Shown here in pieces: positions 23,372 to 32,358 of a stretch of 64,000 nt of DNA. Position numbers and translations under genes: made by a program. The stretch lies in contig CAWCAC010000002.1 in the NCBI GenBank assembly GCA_963793415.1, positions 744,001-808,000 of the forward strand, written 5' to 3'. The DNA is from CAXMST01 sp963793415 (GTDB lineage: Bacteria > Actinomycetota > Thermoleophilia > Solirubrobacterales > 70-9). Position 1 is the first letter of the stretch; each line of letters opens with the position of its first letter. The notes beneath the pieces are model-generated. The model was not told the origin of the DNA, did not search any database, and worked only from the letters and a program-made list of their open reading frames with translations.

Positions 23372-25468
23372 GTGGTACCCGAGGTCGATCTTGAGGATCC
23401 GTCGCTCTACTTCAACCGCCAGACCTCCTGGATGGACTTCAACGACCGCGTCCTGCAGCTGGTCGAGAACGACGAGCTTCCGCTGCTCGAGCGGGTCAAG
23501 TTCTGCGCGATCTACGAGTCGAACCTGGACGAGTTCTTCATGGTCCGCGTCGCCGGCCTCCACGACCAGGTCGAGGCCTCGATCGAGGGTCGTGGCGCCG
23601 ACGGGATGAGCGCCGCCGAGCAGATCGAGGCGGTGCGCGAGAAGGTCGTCGAGCAACGGCAGCGCCTGACGACCTGCTTCGAGCAGGAGCTGCGCCCGGC
23701 GCTCGGTGAGCACGGGATCCGGATCATCTCGTACGAGCAGACCTCGCCGGATGATCGTCGCGAGCTCGACCTGCTCTTCGACCGGCAGGTCTTCCCGGCC
23801 CTGACGCCGCTGGTGCTCGGCATGGGCAGGCCTTTCCCCTATATCTCCAACCTCTCGCTGAGCCTGCTCGTCGTGCTCCGCGACCCGGAGTCGGTCGAGG
23901 GCGAGATCCTCGCCCGGGTCAAGGTGCCGAAGGAGCTGCTGCGGCGGTTCGTGCCGCTCTCGGACGGGATCAGCTTCGTGGCGATGGAGGAGGTGATCGC
24001 CCGAAACCTTCAAGCGCTCTTCCCGGGGATGGAGATCCTCGGACACTCTCTCTTCCGCGTCACCCGCGACACCGACTACGACGTCTCCGACGAGGCCGAC
24101 GACGTCCGTCAGGCGGTCGAGGACGAGATCCGCCGCCGCCGCTTCGGAGAGGTGGTTCGACTCGAGCTCTCCGGCGGGCTGAAGCCGCGCCTCCGCGACC
24201 GCCTCGTCGCCGCCCTCAAGATCGGCAGCGAGCAGGTCTACGAGGTCGACGGCATCCTCGGCATGGACGATCTCTGGGACGTCGTCGGCGTCACCGGGTT
24301 CCCCGAGCTGCGCGACCGTCCCTTCACCGGAATCACGCAGCCGATCCTGCAGGGCGAGGACGGCGAGGCCGCCGACATCCTCGCGGCGATGCGCGAAGGC
24401 GACATCCTCGTCCACCATCCCTACGACGCTTTCTCAACCTCGGTCGAGGCCTTCATCAAGCAGGCGACCAACGATCCCGACGTCGTCGCGATCAAGCAGA
24501 CCGTCTACCGGACGAGCGCCGACTCGCCGCTGGTCCGCTCGCTGATCGATGCGGCCGAGCGCGGCAAGCAGGCGGTCTGCATGGTGGAGCTGAAGGCGCG
24601 CTTCGACGAGCAGGCCAACATCACCTGGGCGAAGCGCCTCGAGCAGTCGGGCGTCCACGTCGTCTACGGGATCCCGGCGCTGAAGACGCACGCGAAGTGC
24701 GCCCTCGTCGCCCGTCGCGAGGGCGACGGCGTCCGTCACTACGCCCATGTCGGCACCGGCAACTACAACGCGAAGACGGCGCGCCTGTACACCGACTTCG
24801 GAATCTTCACGACCGACCCCGACCTCTGCGCCGACATCGCCGAGATGTTCAACTACCTGACCGGCTACGCCCGCCCGCAGCGCTACCGCAAGGCCCTGAT
24901 CGCCCCGCACAACCTCGCCGACGGCCTGCTCGAGGAGGTCGAGAAGACGATCGACTCGCACAGCCCGGCGACCCCGGCGGTGATCAGGATGAAGATGAAC
25001 TCGCTGCTCGACCCGCCGATGATCCGGGCCCTGTACCGCGCCTCGCAGGCCGGCGTCAAGGTCGAGCTCAACGTGCGCGGGATCTGCGCGCTGCGCCCCG
25101 GGGTGCCGGGTGTCTCCGAGAACATCACGGTCGTCTCGGTGCTGGGCCGCTTCCTCGAGCACTCGCGGATCTACGCCTTCTTCCGCGAGGATGAGGAGCC
25201 GGCTGTCTACATCGGCTCGGCCGACCTGATGCCGCGCAACCTCTACAACCGCGTCGAGCTGCTGGCGCCGGTCGAGGATGGGTCGATCCGGGCGGAGCTG
25301 CTCGATGTGCTCGACATCAGCCTCGCCGACAACGTCGGCGCCTGGGACCTCGGCGCCGGTGGCGAGTGGCAGCCGCGCGTGATCGGTTCCGACGAGGAGC
25401 CGGTCGACGTCCAGAACATCCTCATCGACCGCTACACCCAGCGCGCGGCAGAGGCCGCGACCCTGTAG
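23372..25468 (+). CDS. ppk: Polyphosphate kinase Ppk1
   Basis: A 698-residue kinase that makes inorganic polyphosphate from ATP. The N-domain begins YFNRQTSWMDFNDRVL and LDEFFMVRVAG. The body carries LSLSLLVVLRDP, HHPYDAFSTSVEAF and KQTVYRTSADSPLVRSL. The phospho-accepting histidine is in LKTHAKCALVARR, and the second active-site histidine in FLEHSRIYAFF. IGSADLMPRNLYNRVE is the conserved end of the C2 domain. Length and order are complete for the family. The start is taken as GTG 23372, but a longer N-terminus is possible. It probably works with the Ppx/GppA and CHAD proteins 9 kb upstream. Confidence 0.95.
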   Translation: MVPEVDLEDPSLYFNRQTSWMDFNDRVLQLVENDELPLLERVKFCAIYESNLDEFFMVRVAGLHDQVEASIEGRGADGMSAAEQIEAVREKVVEQRQRLTTCFEQELRPALGEHGIRIISYEQTSPDDRRELDLLFDRQVFPALTPLVLGMGRPFPYISNLSLSLLVVLRDPESVEGEILARVKVPKELLRRFVPLSDGISFVAMEEVIARNLQALFPGMEILGHSLFRVTRDTDYDVSDEADDVRQAVEDEIRRRRFGEVVRLELSGGLKPRLRDRLVAALKIGSEQVYEVDGILGMDDLWDVVGVTGFPELRDRPFTGITQPILQGEDGEAADILAAMREGDILVHHPYDAFSTSVEAFIKQATNDPDVVAIKQTVYRTSADSPLVRSLIDAAERGKQAVCMVELKARFDEQANITWAKRLEQSGVHVVYGIPALKTHAKCALVARREGDGVRHYAHVGTGNYNAKTARLYTDFGIFTTDPDLCADIAEMFNYLTGYARPQRYRKALIAPHNLADGLLEEVEKTIDSHSPATPAVIRMKMNSLLDPPMIRALYRASQAGVKVELNVRGICALRPGVPGVSENITVVSVLGRFLEHSRIYAFFREDEEPAVYIGSADLMPRNLYNRVELLAPVEDGSIRAELLDVLDISLADNVGAWDLGAGGEWQPRVIGSDEEPVDVQNILIDRYTQRAAEAATL

Positions 25469-25517
25469 CGGTCCCGCGGCCGCCGCCCGCGCGGCCGGAT
25501 CGCGATACTGAGTGCAC

Positions 25518-26918
25518 ATGCGTCACGACGCGCACGGTCACTGGATCGCCACGGCTCCCGCACAGGATCCGCAGCCGCCGCTGGTCGGCGAGGCGAGCTG
25601 CGAGTACGCGGTGGTCGGTGGCGGCTACACGGGGATGTGGGCGGCCTGGTGGCTGAAACAGGCCGATCCCGATGCCGACGTCGCCCTGATCGAGGCCGAG
25701 GCCTGCGGGCACGGCCCGAGCGGGCGCAACGGTGGCTTCTGCAACTCGCTCTGGTTCAGCCTGCCGGCGCTCAGCTCCCGGTTCGGCGATCAGGCTGCAC
25801 TTGAGGTCGTGCGACTCGCCGATGACTCGGTCCATCGGATCGGCGCCTGGTGCGACGAACAGGGCGTCGACGCCCGCTACCGCAAGGGCGGCTACATGCA
25901 GGTCTCGACCTGCGAGGCCCAGGACGGCGTCTGGGAGCCGGTGATGGCTGCGATGAAGCGGCTCGGAATCGGAGAAGCGGGCACGGTCCTCACGCCGGAG
26001 CAGGTCCGCGAGCGCTGCGACTCGCCTCGTTTCCGCGCGGCCGCCTTCTACCCGTCCGCGGCGACGGTCGATCCGGCGCGCCTCGCCGCCGGCCTGCGGC
26101 AGAAGCTGATCGAGCGAGGAGTGCGGATCTACGAGGGCACGCCTCTCGTCCGCCGGCGGGTCGCGCCCGGCGGCGACGGCTCAGTGTTGGAGACGCCGTC
26201 CGGCACGCTTCGAGCCCGGCGGGTCGTGCTCGGCATCGGCGGCGCCTCGCTGCGGCTGCCGCACCTGCGCCACGCGCTGACGGCGACGTCCTCGCACATG
26301 GTCGTCACCGAGCCCGTGCCGGAGCTGCTCGAGCAGATCGGCTGGACCGGGAACGAGTGCATCACCGACTCGCGGGCGATGATCCACTACTTCCGAACGA
26401 CCGCTGACGGCCGGATCGCCTTCGGGTGGGGTGGGGGAGGAATCGTTCGCGGGCCGCGCGTCAGGGGCGGCCGCGTCGAGATCGACCCGGCCATGGCCGA
26501 GCAGGTCGAAGCGCACATGCGCAGCTTCTTCCCCGGGCTCGCCGGCAAGCGGGTCGAACACGCCTGGGGCGGGCCGATCGACGTCTCGCCGACGCATCTC
26601 CCGGTGGTCCGCTCGCTCGCCGCCGGCGCCTTCGCCGGCTTCGGCTACACGGGCAACGGCGTCGGCCCGGCGCAGATGGTCGGCCGTTCGCTCGCGGCGC
26701 TGGCCACCGGCGCCTCCGACCCCCACGCCTCGATGGCGCTCGTCGACCCGCCGCCCTCGCGGGTGCCTCCCGAGCCGTTCCGGTTCATCGGCGGCAACGT
26801 GATCCGCAGTGCGATCCTGCGCAAGGAGAGCCTCGAGGAGCAGGGCCGCAGGCCGGGACCCCTGACCCGGGCGGTCTCGGGAATCCCGGAGCGGATCGGC
26901 ATCCACGTCGGCCGCTGA
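25518..26918 (+). CDS. FAD-dependent amine oxidase (DAO family, PuuB-like)
   Basis: About 466 residues of the D-amino-acid oxidase fold. The FAD-binding Rossmann motif is YAVVGGGYTGMWAAWWL (about 30-46), with VALIEAEACGHGPSGRNGGFC, a segment typical of gamma-glutamylputrescine oxidase and related amine oxidases. The C-terminal FAD-contact motif is GFGYTGNGVGPAQMVGRSLA. Such enzymes oxidise a primary or secondary amine to an aldehyde or imine with release of H2O2. Polyamine genes occur at 32-42 kb, so a polyamine-derived substrate is plausible but not shown. The ATG 25518 is used; GTG 25512 is an alternative. Confidence 0.82.
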   Translation: MRHDAHGHWIATAPAQDPQPPLVGEASCEYAVVGGGYTGMWAAWWLKQADPDADVALIEAEACGHGPSGRNGGFCNSLWFSLPALSSRFGDQAALEVVRLADDSVHRIGAWCDEQGVDARYRKGGYMQVSTCEAQDGVWEPVMAAMKRLGIGEAGTVLTPEQVRERCDSPRFRAAAFYPSAATVDPARLAAGLRQKLIERGVRIYEGTPLVRRRVAPGGDGSVLETPSGTLRARRVVLGIGGASLRLPHLRHALTATSSHMVVTEPVPELLEQIGWTGNECITDSRAMIHYFRTTADGRIAFGWGGGGIVRGPRVRGGRVEIDPAMAEQVEAHMRSFFPGLAGKRVEHAWGGPIDVSPTHLPVVRSLAAGAFAGFGYTGNGVGPAQMVGRSLAALATGASDPHASMALVDPPPSRVPPEPFRFIGGNVIRSAILRKESLEEQGRRPGPLTRAVSGIPERIGIHVGR

Positions 26919-26987
26919 GCGACCGGCGGCTCGCTTACGATCGCGGCAGCGGATCGCGCCGCGATCCTTGATCGGGAGGTTGTTGAG

Positions 26988-27593
26988 ATGGAGAGTTCCG
27001 CACCGCGACCCGGAGCGGGGGTAGGCCCCGGCACGCTCGACGAAGACGTGGCCGAGGCGGTCGAGGGGATTTCCAGGTTCTGGTGGCTTTGGCTGCTGTT
27101 CGGGATCGCCTGGTGCGCGATCGCGGTCGTGATCCTGCAGTTCGACCAGGCTTCGGTGACGACGGTCGGGATCATCGTCGGGATCATGTTCTTGGCAACC
27201 GGCCTGCAGAGCCTCGTCGCGGCCGCGGTCGTCGATCGGCACGGGTGGATCTACGCGATCTTCGGCGGCCTCTTCCTGGTGGCGGGGGTCATAGCCCTGA
27301 TCAGCCCGGAGAACACATTCGCCGCGATCGCCGACATCCTCGGGTTCCTGTTCCTGATCGTCGGCGTCTCCTGGATCCTGCAGGCGTTCATGTGGCGCGA
27401 GGAGAACGAGCTCTGGTGGATCGGTCTGATCGGCGGCATCCTGATGGTGATCCTCGCCTTCTGGACCGGCGGCCAGTTCTTCATCGACAAGGCCTACACG
27501 CTGCTCGTCTTCGCCGGCATCTGGGCCCTGATGCAAGGCGTGACAGACATCGTCCGCGCCTTCCAGATCAGGCGCCTGGGCAAGCTGCTGTAA
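26988..27593 (+). CDS. DUF308/HdeD-type membrane protein
   Basis: A 201-residue integral membrane protein with about six helices in three pairs: FWWLWLLFGIAWCAIAVVIL, TVGIIVGIMFLATGLQSLVA, WIYAIFGGLFLVAGVIALI, LGFLFLIVGVSWILQAFM, WWIGLIGGILMVILAFWTG and YTLLVFAGIWALMQGVTDIV. The spacing and FxxGxxxxxxG helices fit the DUF308 (HdeD) family, whose biochemical role is unclear beyond acid-stress links in enterobacteria. A soluble N-terminus of about 28 residues precedes. CGGGAGG stands upstream of the ATG. The gene is followed by a long family A repeat. Confidence 0.8.
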   Translation: MESSAPRPGAGVGPGTLDEDVAEAVEGISRFWWLWLLFGIAWCAIAVVILQFDQASVTTVGIIVGIMFLATGLQSLVAAAVVDRHGWIYAIFGGLFLVAGVIALISPENTFAAIADILGFLFLIVGVSWILQAFMWREENELWWIGLIGGILMVILAFWTGGQFFIDKAYTLLVFAGIWALMQGVTDIVRAFQIRRLGKLL

Positions 27594-27662
27594 GGGACTG
27601 ACCGCGTCGAAACCCCGGTTGTCATCCGCGGCGATCGGGGTCCCGGGCGCTGGGTGTGGGAT

Positions 27663-28137
27663 GACCGTCCGAGGGGCGGCGAGAAGGGTCCGAGCGCGAT
27701 CGGTGGCCGTCCCAGCGGCGGCGACAAGGGTCCAGGCCGCTCAGTTGCAGTGAGGGAGGAGAGATGGAGTGGGGCTGAGGGTGCGGGCGGCGGCTGGAGT
27801 CTCCGCGGGGCCGGGGAAAGCGGGACAAACGTGAATGACGCCTGCGCCCGGGCGGAGGCGCTGCACGAATGTTGCGCCGAGCGGAACGAACGTGCATGAC
27901 GTCGCCCGTCCCCGAGGGGTGCTTCACGTTAGTCCCGCCCTAGCCCCCACATCTGGTGTCTCGGGGCCCGACCGAGCTCCAGCCGCCGAACTCGGCCCTT
28001 TGAGAGTCGATTTTCGACCTCATGAGGGCCCACTTCGCACGGACGCCCCGAACCTTCAACCCCCACCAACTTCCACACCGCCTCACTGCAACGCCCGCTT
28101 GCAGCCAGGCCTGAGCCCTCCCCGTCCCTGGACCAGA
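27663..28137. repeat. Family A intergenic repeat, copy 2
   Basis: The longest copy, filling the 547-bp gap between convergent genes. The left end carries two versions of the CCGTCC(C/G)AG...AAGGGTCC block (27665 and 27707), then TTGCAGTGAGGGAGGAGAG (27745-27763). The right end carries CCTCACTGCAACGCCCGC (28081-28098) and a CCTGGACC end. Inside, GGGACAAACGTGAA (27822-27835) is an inverted match, 13 of 14, to TTCACGTTAGTCCC (27923-27936). The 49-nt cassette CTCGGCCC-27 nt-GGGCCCACTTCGCA is at 27991-28039. No reading frame with coding character was seen. Confidence 0.8.
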
Positions 28138-28140
28138 CGG

Positions 28141-29637
28141 CTACTCGTCCCCGGCGGCGTACTCGGAGTAGGGGTACCACCAGTCCTTGCGCTCGATCTC
28201 GGTCTCCATGTGGACGTGCTTGGTCTCCTGGAAGGCCTCGAGGCCTTCGCGGCCGAGTTCGCGGCCGAGGCCGGACTGCTTGAAGCCGCCGAAGGGGCCT
28301 GCGTCGTTGTCGGTCAGTGGGTCGTTGATCCAGACGGTGCCGGCTCGCAGCTCGCGCATGCAGCGGACGGCCGTCTTCAGGTCGCGCGTGTAGACGTTGG
28401 CGCCGAGGCCGAAGCGGGTGCCGTTGGCGAGCTCGATCGCTTCGTCGAGATCCTTGACGGGCACGATTGGGGCAACGGGGCCGAAGGTCTCCTCGCGCAG
28501 CAGGTCGGTCTCGGCGGGGGCGCCGGTGACGACGGCCGGGGCGAAGAAGTGGCCGCGCTCCTGTCCGCCCGAGCCACCGCCGGTCAAGAGTTCGGCCCCG
28601 GCTGCGACGGCGGCCTCGACCTGGGCGACCACCTTGCCGCGCTGCGGCGCCGAGATCATCGGGCCGAGGTCGGTGCCGCTCGCCATCGGGTCGCCGAGCA
28701 CGAGGCTCTCCGTGTGCTCGGCGAAGGCGCTGACGTAGTCGTCGTAGACGTTCTCAGCGACATAGAAACGCTCGGCCGAGGTGCAGACCTGGCCCGCGTT
28801 GAGGAACGCTGCCCAGGCGCCGCCTCGTGCGGCGATCTGGATGTCGTCGGCCGAGGCGACGTCGGGGCAGATGATGAACGGGTCCTTGCCGCCCATCTCC
28901 AGGTTGACGCGGGCGACGCGCTCGGCGCAGGCGATCCCGACCTTCTTGCCGGTTCCGACCGAGCCTGTGAAGGCGATGCAGTCGACCCGCTCGTCGGCGG
29001 TCAGCGCCGCCCCGGTCGCCCCGGCGCCGGCGACGAAGTTGACGACGCCGGCAGGCATGTGGTCCATCAGCGGGCCGAGCGCGAGGGTAGAGAGCGGCGT
29101 CAGCTCCGAGGGCTTGGCGACGATCGTGTTGCCGGCGGCGAGCGCCGGCGCCACCTTCCAGACGAGCAGCAGCAGCGGGTAGTTCCAAGGGACGATGCAA
29201 CCGACCACGCCGAGCGGATCCTTGACGACGAGCGCCAGCTGACTCGATTCGATCGGCGGGATCACCCGGCCGGCGGAGTCGCGGCCGATCTCGGCGTAGT
29301 AGTCGAAGGCGGCCGCGCACCAGTCGATCTCGTCGCGGTTCTCGACCAGCGGCTTGCCGCCCTCGTGCGTCATCAGCGTCGCCAGCTGCTCCTGGCGCTC
29401 GCGCAACCGTCGCGCGATCTCGTGCAGGAGCTCGGCCCGCTCTCCCGCCGGCATCGATGCCCAGGCGGGCCAGGCATCGCGGGCGGCGGCGATCGCGGCG
29501 TCGAGCTGCTCGGGGGAGGCGGAGCCGACGGTCACAACCGTCTCCTCCGTGAACGGGTTCTCGATCTCGAGCGCTTCGCCGGACCCGGCGACCGCCTCGC
29601 CGCCGATCCAGAGATCCGTATCCGCGGGTTCGCTCAT
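28141..29637 (-). CDS. Aldehyde dehydrogenase family protein
   Basis: A 498-residue NAD(P)-dependent aldehyde dehydrogenase. Visible motifs are VGCIVPWNYPLLLLVWKV (substrate/NAD entry), KPSELTPLS, the NAD-binding FTGSVGTGKKV, the general base Glu in NLEMGGKDP, the nucleophile Cys in NAGQVCTSAERF, and EETFGPVAPIVP. The sequence is of the betaine-aldehyde/aminoaldehyde type, so an amine-derived aldehyde is possible; the substrate is not proven. The inner ATG 29637 is chosen because it overlaps the mscL stop in an ATGA junction. That makes an mscL-aldehyde dehydrogenase operon, an odd pairing that might relate to osmotic stress. The stop lies next to family A copy 2. Confidence 0.88.
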   Translation of the reverse strand: MSEPADTDLWIGGEAVAGSGEALEIENPFTEETVVTVGSASPEQLDAAIAAARDAWPAWASMPAGERAELLHEIARRLRERQEQLATLMTHEGGKPLVENRDEIDWCAAAFDYYAEIGRDSAGRVIPPIESSQLALVVKDPLGVVGCIVPWNYPLLLLVWKVAPALAAGNTIVAKPSELTPLSTLALGPLMDHMPAGVVNFVAGAGATGAALTADERVDCIAFTGSVGTGKKVGIACAERVARVNLEMGGKDPFIICPDVASADDIQIAARGGAWAAFLNAGQVCTSAERFYVAENVYDDYVSAFAEHTESLVLGDPMASGTDLGPMISAPQRGKVVAQVEAAVAAGAELLTGGGSGGQERGHFFAPAVVTGAPAETDLLREETFGPVAPIVPVKDLDEAIELANGTRFGLGANVYTRDLKTAVRCMRELRAGTVWINDPLTDNDAGPFGGFKQSGLGRELGREGLEAFQETKHVHMETEIERKDWWYPYSEYAAGDE

Positions 29638-30026
29638 GCGGCGGACGGTACCTGGGCCGTGCACTGGGGGCAGCGCCGCGCCGCGAGCGGGATCTCGCTC
29701 GTGCACTCGGGGCACTCGCGCGTCGTCACCTCGGCCGGTCCCTTGAGCCTGTTGAGCGGGGCGACCACGAAGAAGTAGATCGCGACGGCGATCGTGGCGA
29801 ACGAGAAGACGGCGTTGAGGAAGTTCCCGTACATGAACTCGCTCCCGTTGATCGTGAATCTGAGGTCGGAGAAGTCGGGTTCGCCGAAGATCGCCGCGAT
29901 CAGCGGCGTCAGCAGGTCCTCGACCATCGAGGTGACGAGCGCGCCGAAGGCGGCACCGATCACGACCGCGACCGCGAGATCGATCACGTTGCCGCGCATG
30001 ATGAACTGCTTGAAGCCCTGGATCAT
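29634..30026 (-). CDS. mscL: Large-conductance mechanosensitive channel MscL with C-terminal zinc ribbon
   Basis: A 130-residue channel that opens under membrane tension to release solutes on hypo-osmotic shock. The N-terminal amphipathic helix GFKQFIMRGNV leads into pore helix NVIDLAVAVVIGAAFGALV, the periplasmic loop carries DLRFTING, and the second helix is NAVFSFATIAVAIYFFVV. After about residue 100 a CPEC...CPQC motif (Cys105, Cys108, Cys119, Cys122) forms a probable zinc ribbon, replacing the usual charged C-terminal helix bundle. The ATG giving MIQGF is chosen as standard for the family. Its stop overlaps the start of the aldehyde dehydrogenase gene. Confidence 0.92.
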   Translation of the reverse strand: MIQGFKQFIMRGNVIDLAVAVVIGAAFGALVTSMVEDLLTPLIAAIFGEPDFSDLRFTINGSEFMYGNFLNAVFSFATIAVAIYFFVVAPLNRLKGPAEVTTRECPECTSEIPLAARRCPQCTAQVPSAA

Positions 30027-30254
30027 GGGTCGTTCCGTCCGTTCGGCGCCAAGCCTATTGGGGGACGGGCTCCAGGGTCGGCAAACCGTGCAGTTCACCG
30101 CGGGTCGGAGCGGTAGGCGCTGGCGCGATGGCGAACGGCGATGACCCGTACCGTGCGTCCCTCGTCGAGGAGCTGAACAGCTGCGTGCAACTTCGCATCT
30201 ATAGGTGCATCGAGCAGGCGAACCGCCGCGAAGCCGCCGCGCCCGGGGCGGGCC

Positions 30255-30767
30255 TCAGGCTTGAGGCAGGCGGCGACCGCCGAGGGTGCGCAGCCAGGTC
30301 ACCGCGTTGAAGGCCCGTGTCAGGGCCCGGTCGGCGGGTGAGCCCTTGCCCGGGAGCATGCCGATCTGACGGGCGAAGGCGGCGCCGTCCCAGTAGATCG
30401 TGTTGTCGACGACGAGGCGCTCCTCGTTCAGCTCGACGACGTCGCAGCCGCGGAAGTCCAGCCGCCGGCCTGTGGCGCGCACACCCTGGAAGGGGCGACC
30501 GCGGAAGGTCCCGGTTCCGTGCCATTGGACGACGACCAGCGGCTCGCGCACGATCACCCGCTCGATCTCCAGGGTGAAGTCGGGGACGGCGGCGAACATC
30601 TCCTCGAAGAACTCGACGATCCCGTCGCGGCCGACGGCGTCGCCGACGGCCAGGAAGTGATCGACTGCGTCGGTGGCCCAGATGTCCTTCGCCTGGCGGA
30701 GATCCCGGTCGGCGAGCAGCCCGAAGGCCCAGCGCACACGGTCCTCGACATCGGCTGGGGCGGACAC
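30255..30767 (-). CDS. NTF2-fold (SnoaL-like/epoxide hydrolase-like) protein
   Basis: About 170 residues with a single NTF2-like cone fold. The pattern includes FEEMFAAVPDFTLEIERVIV, VVVQWHGTGTFRGRPF, RRLDFRGCDVVELNEERLV and DGAAFARQIGML, typical of SnoaL-like polyketide-cyclase or limonene-epoxide-hydrolase-like proteins. Its reaction cannot be told. The GTG at 30767 is preferred, 8 bp after the stop of the upstream WS/DGAT gene; a longer start would overlap it. Translation after WS/DGAT suggests an operon. Confidence 0.72.
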   Translation of the reverse strand: MSAPADVEDRVRWAFGLLADRDLRQAKDIWATDAVDHFLAVGDAVGRDGIVEFFEEMFAAVPDFTLEIERVIVREPLVVVQWHGTGTFRGRPFQGVRATGRRLDFRGCDVVELNEERLVVDNTIYWDGAAFARQIGMLPGKGSPADRALTRAFNAVTWLRTLGGRRLPQA

Positions 30768-30774
30768 TGAGCCG

Positions 30775-32286
30775 TCAGCCCGAAACCGGGCGGGTCTGGG
30801 GGCGAGCAGCGGCTCCATCGGCCTCGGCTGCCGCGAGCTCGCGCAGCTCCTCGAGCCCGTCCCCGAGCGCTTCCAGCAGCGGCCACGGGTCGTCGAGCTG
30901 CTCGCGGTCGACCACGATCCCGAAGTCGAGCGAGTCCTGGTAGCTGAAGGCGGTGATGTTGAGGCCGACGCCGTCGATGATCGCCGAGATCGGATAGGTC
31001 GCGCGCTGCTGCGCGCCGGCGCAGTAGAGCGGCATCGGCGAGCCGGGGACGTTCGAGATCGTGACGTTGACGGGCGCCTCGATCCCGCGCAGGAGCGAAA
31101 CCCGCGAGGTGACCCTGGCCGCCTGCGCGAACAGCGCCGGCGGGATGAAGTGGTTGGCGTCGCCGAGCAGCGACGCCGGCACGGCCTGGTGCTGCTCCTT
31201 CGCCGAGCGCATCGTGACGTTCATGCGGCGCAGGCGCTCGAGCGGGTCGTCGACGTCGGTCGGCAGCGGCACGATCATCACCGAGACCCGGTTGCCGTAG
31301 GTCCCGATCTGCTCGGGAGTCCGGACCGAGACAGGCACCATCGAGACGAGCGGATGATCCGGGAGCTCCCCGTGCTCGACCAGGAAGGAGCGCAGCGCCG
31401 AGGTCGAGATTGCCATGACGACGTCGTTGACCGTGCAGTCGAACGTGTTCTTGATCGCCTTCACCTCGCTCAGCGAGAGCGAGCCGAAGGCGAAGCGCCG
31501 GTGGGCCGAGATCCGCTCCTGAAAGCGGGTGTGGGGAGCGCTGAGAGCGTGACCCTCGAGCACGGTTCGCGGACGCTGTCGCGGCAGGGCGCCGGCGAGG
31601 CGGCGAGAGGCCGCGGCGATCGTCTTCACGCCGGGCATCGTCCGGATCGTCGGAACCGAGTCGAGGTAGGGGAGGGTCCTCGGCGCAGCGCGGACCGCCC
31701 GCACCGGCTGGCGCCACATTCCCGTCAGGCCGCGGGCCAGCATCTCGATCTCGCCGGGATGCGGCTCGGTCTCGCGCCGCTCGGGTGGCGGGATCTCCCG
31801 TCCCTCGGGCGAGAAGTCGAGCAGGACGGCGAGGATCTCGGCGCCGGAGACGCCGTCGACGGCGGCGTGGTGGATCTTCGTGAGCATCGCGACGCCGCCG
31901 TCCTCGAGACCGCTGATCAGATACAGCTCCCAGAGCGGATGCGCTCGATCGAGCGGCCGGGAGAAGATCCGTGACGCCTGCTCGGCGAGCTGGCGGGCGC
32001 TGCCGGGCGCGGGCAGCGCCAGCTCGCGGACGTGGAAGTCGAGGTCGAAGGCCTCGTGCTCGACCCAGTAGGGGTGGTCGAGCCCGAACGGCACCTCGGC
32101 CAGCCGCCAGCGGAACGGCGGCAGCAGGTGCAGCCGTTCGGCAAGCATCGCCCGCACACGAGCCAGATCGAGCGGCTCTCCATTGACGGTCTCGGGCTCG
32201 TAGGTCGCGAGACCCCCGACGTGCCCGAGGGCGCGACCGTCCTCGAGGGCGAGGAACTGAGCGTCGAGGCTGGTCAGCTGTCGCAT
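30775..32286 (-). CDS. Wax ester synthase/diacylglycerol acyltransferase (WS/DGAT)
   Basis: A 503-residue acyltransferase that esterifies fatty alcohols or diacylglycerol with acyl-CoA, making storage lipids at the membrane. The catalytic motif HHAAVDG (HHxxxDG) lies at 139-145 with His140 as base. The N-terminus MRQLTSLDAQFLALED and the later PLWELYLISGL, NDVVMAISTSALRSFL and NVPGSPMPLYCAGA segments are characteristic of the family. It is full length. A reductase-like SDR fusion at 56.8 kb could supply fatty alcohol or aldehyde. The NTF2-fold gene follows in the same direction. Confidence 0.92.
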   Translation of the reverse strand: MRQLTSLDAQFLALEDGRALGHVGGLATYEPETVNGEPLDLARVRAMLAERLHLLPPFRWRLAEVPFGLDHPYWVEHEAFDLDFHVRELALPAPGSARQLAEQASRIFSRPLDRAHPLWELYLISGLEDGGVAMLTKIHHAAVDGVSGAEILAVLLDFSPEGREIPPPERRETEPHPGEIEMLARGLTGMWRQPVRAVRAAPRTLPYLDSVPTIRTMPGVKTIAAASRRLAGALPRQRPRTVLEGHALSAPHTRFQERISAHRRFAFGSLSLSEVKAIKNTFDCTVNDVVMAISTSALRSFLVEHGELPDHPLVSMVPVSVRTPEQIGTYGNRVSVMIVPLPTDVDDPLERLRRMNVTMRSAKEQHQAVPASLLGDANHFIPPALFAQAARVTSRVSLLRGIEAPVNVTISNVPGSPMPLYCAGAQQRATYPISAIIDGVGLNITAFSYQDSLDFGIVVDREQLDDPWPLLEALGDGLEELRELAAAEADGAAARPQTRPVSG

Positions 32287-32358
32287 GTTCGGCCTTTCAC
32301 CGAGAGCTCCCCTCCCGCCTGCGAGCCTACTTGACCCGAACCGGGACGGCGGAGAGGC

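Noticed and set aside
30128..30310. A 60-codon frame before the NTF2-fold gene end
   Set aside because: The beginning looks protein-like, but it overlaps the end of the convergent gene, has no ribosome site and turns into shadow composition.
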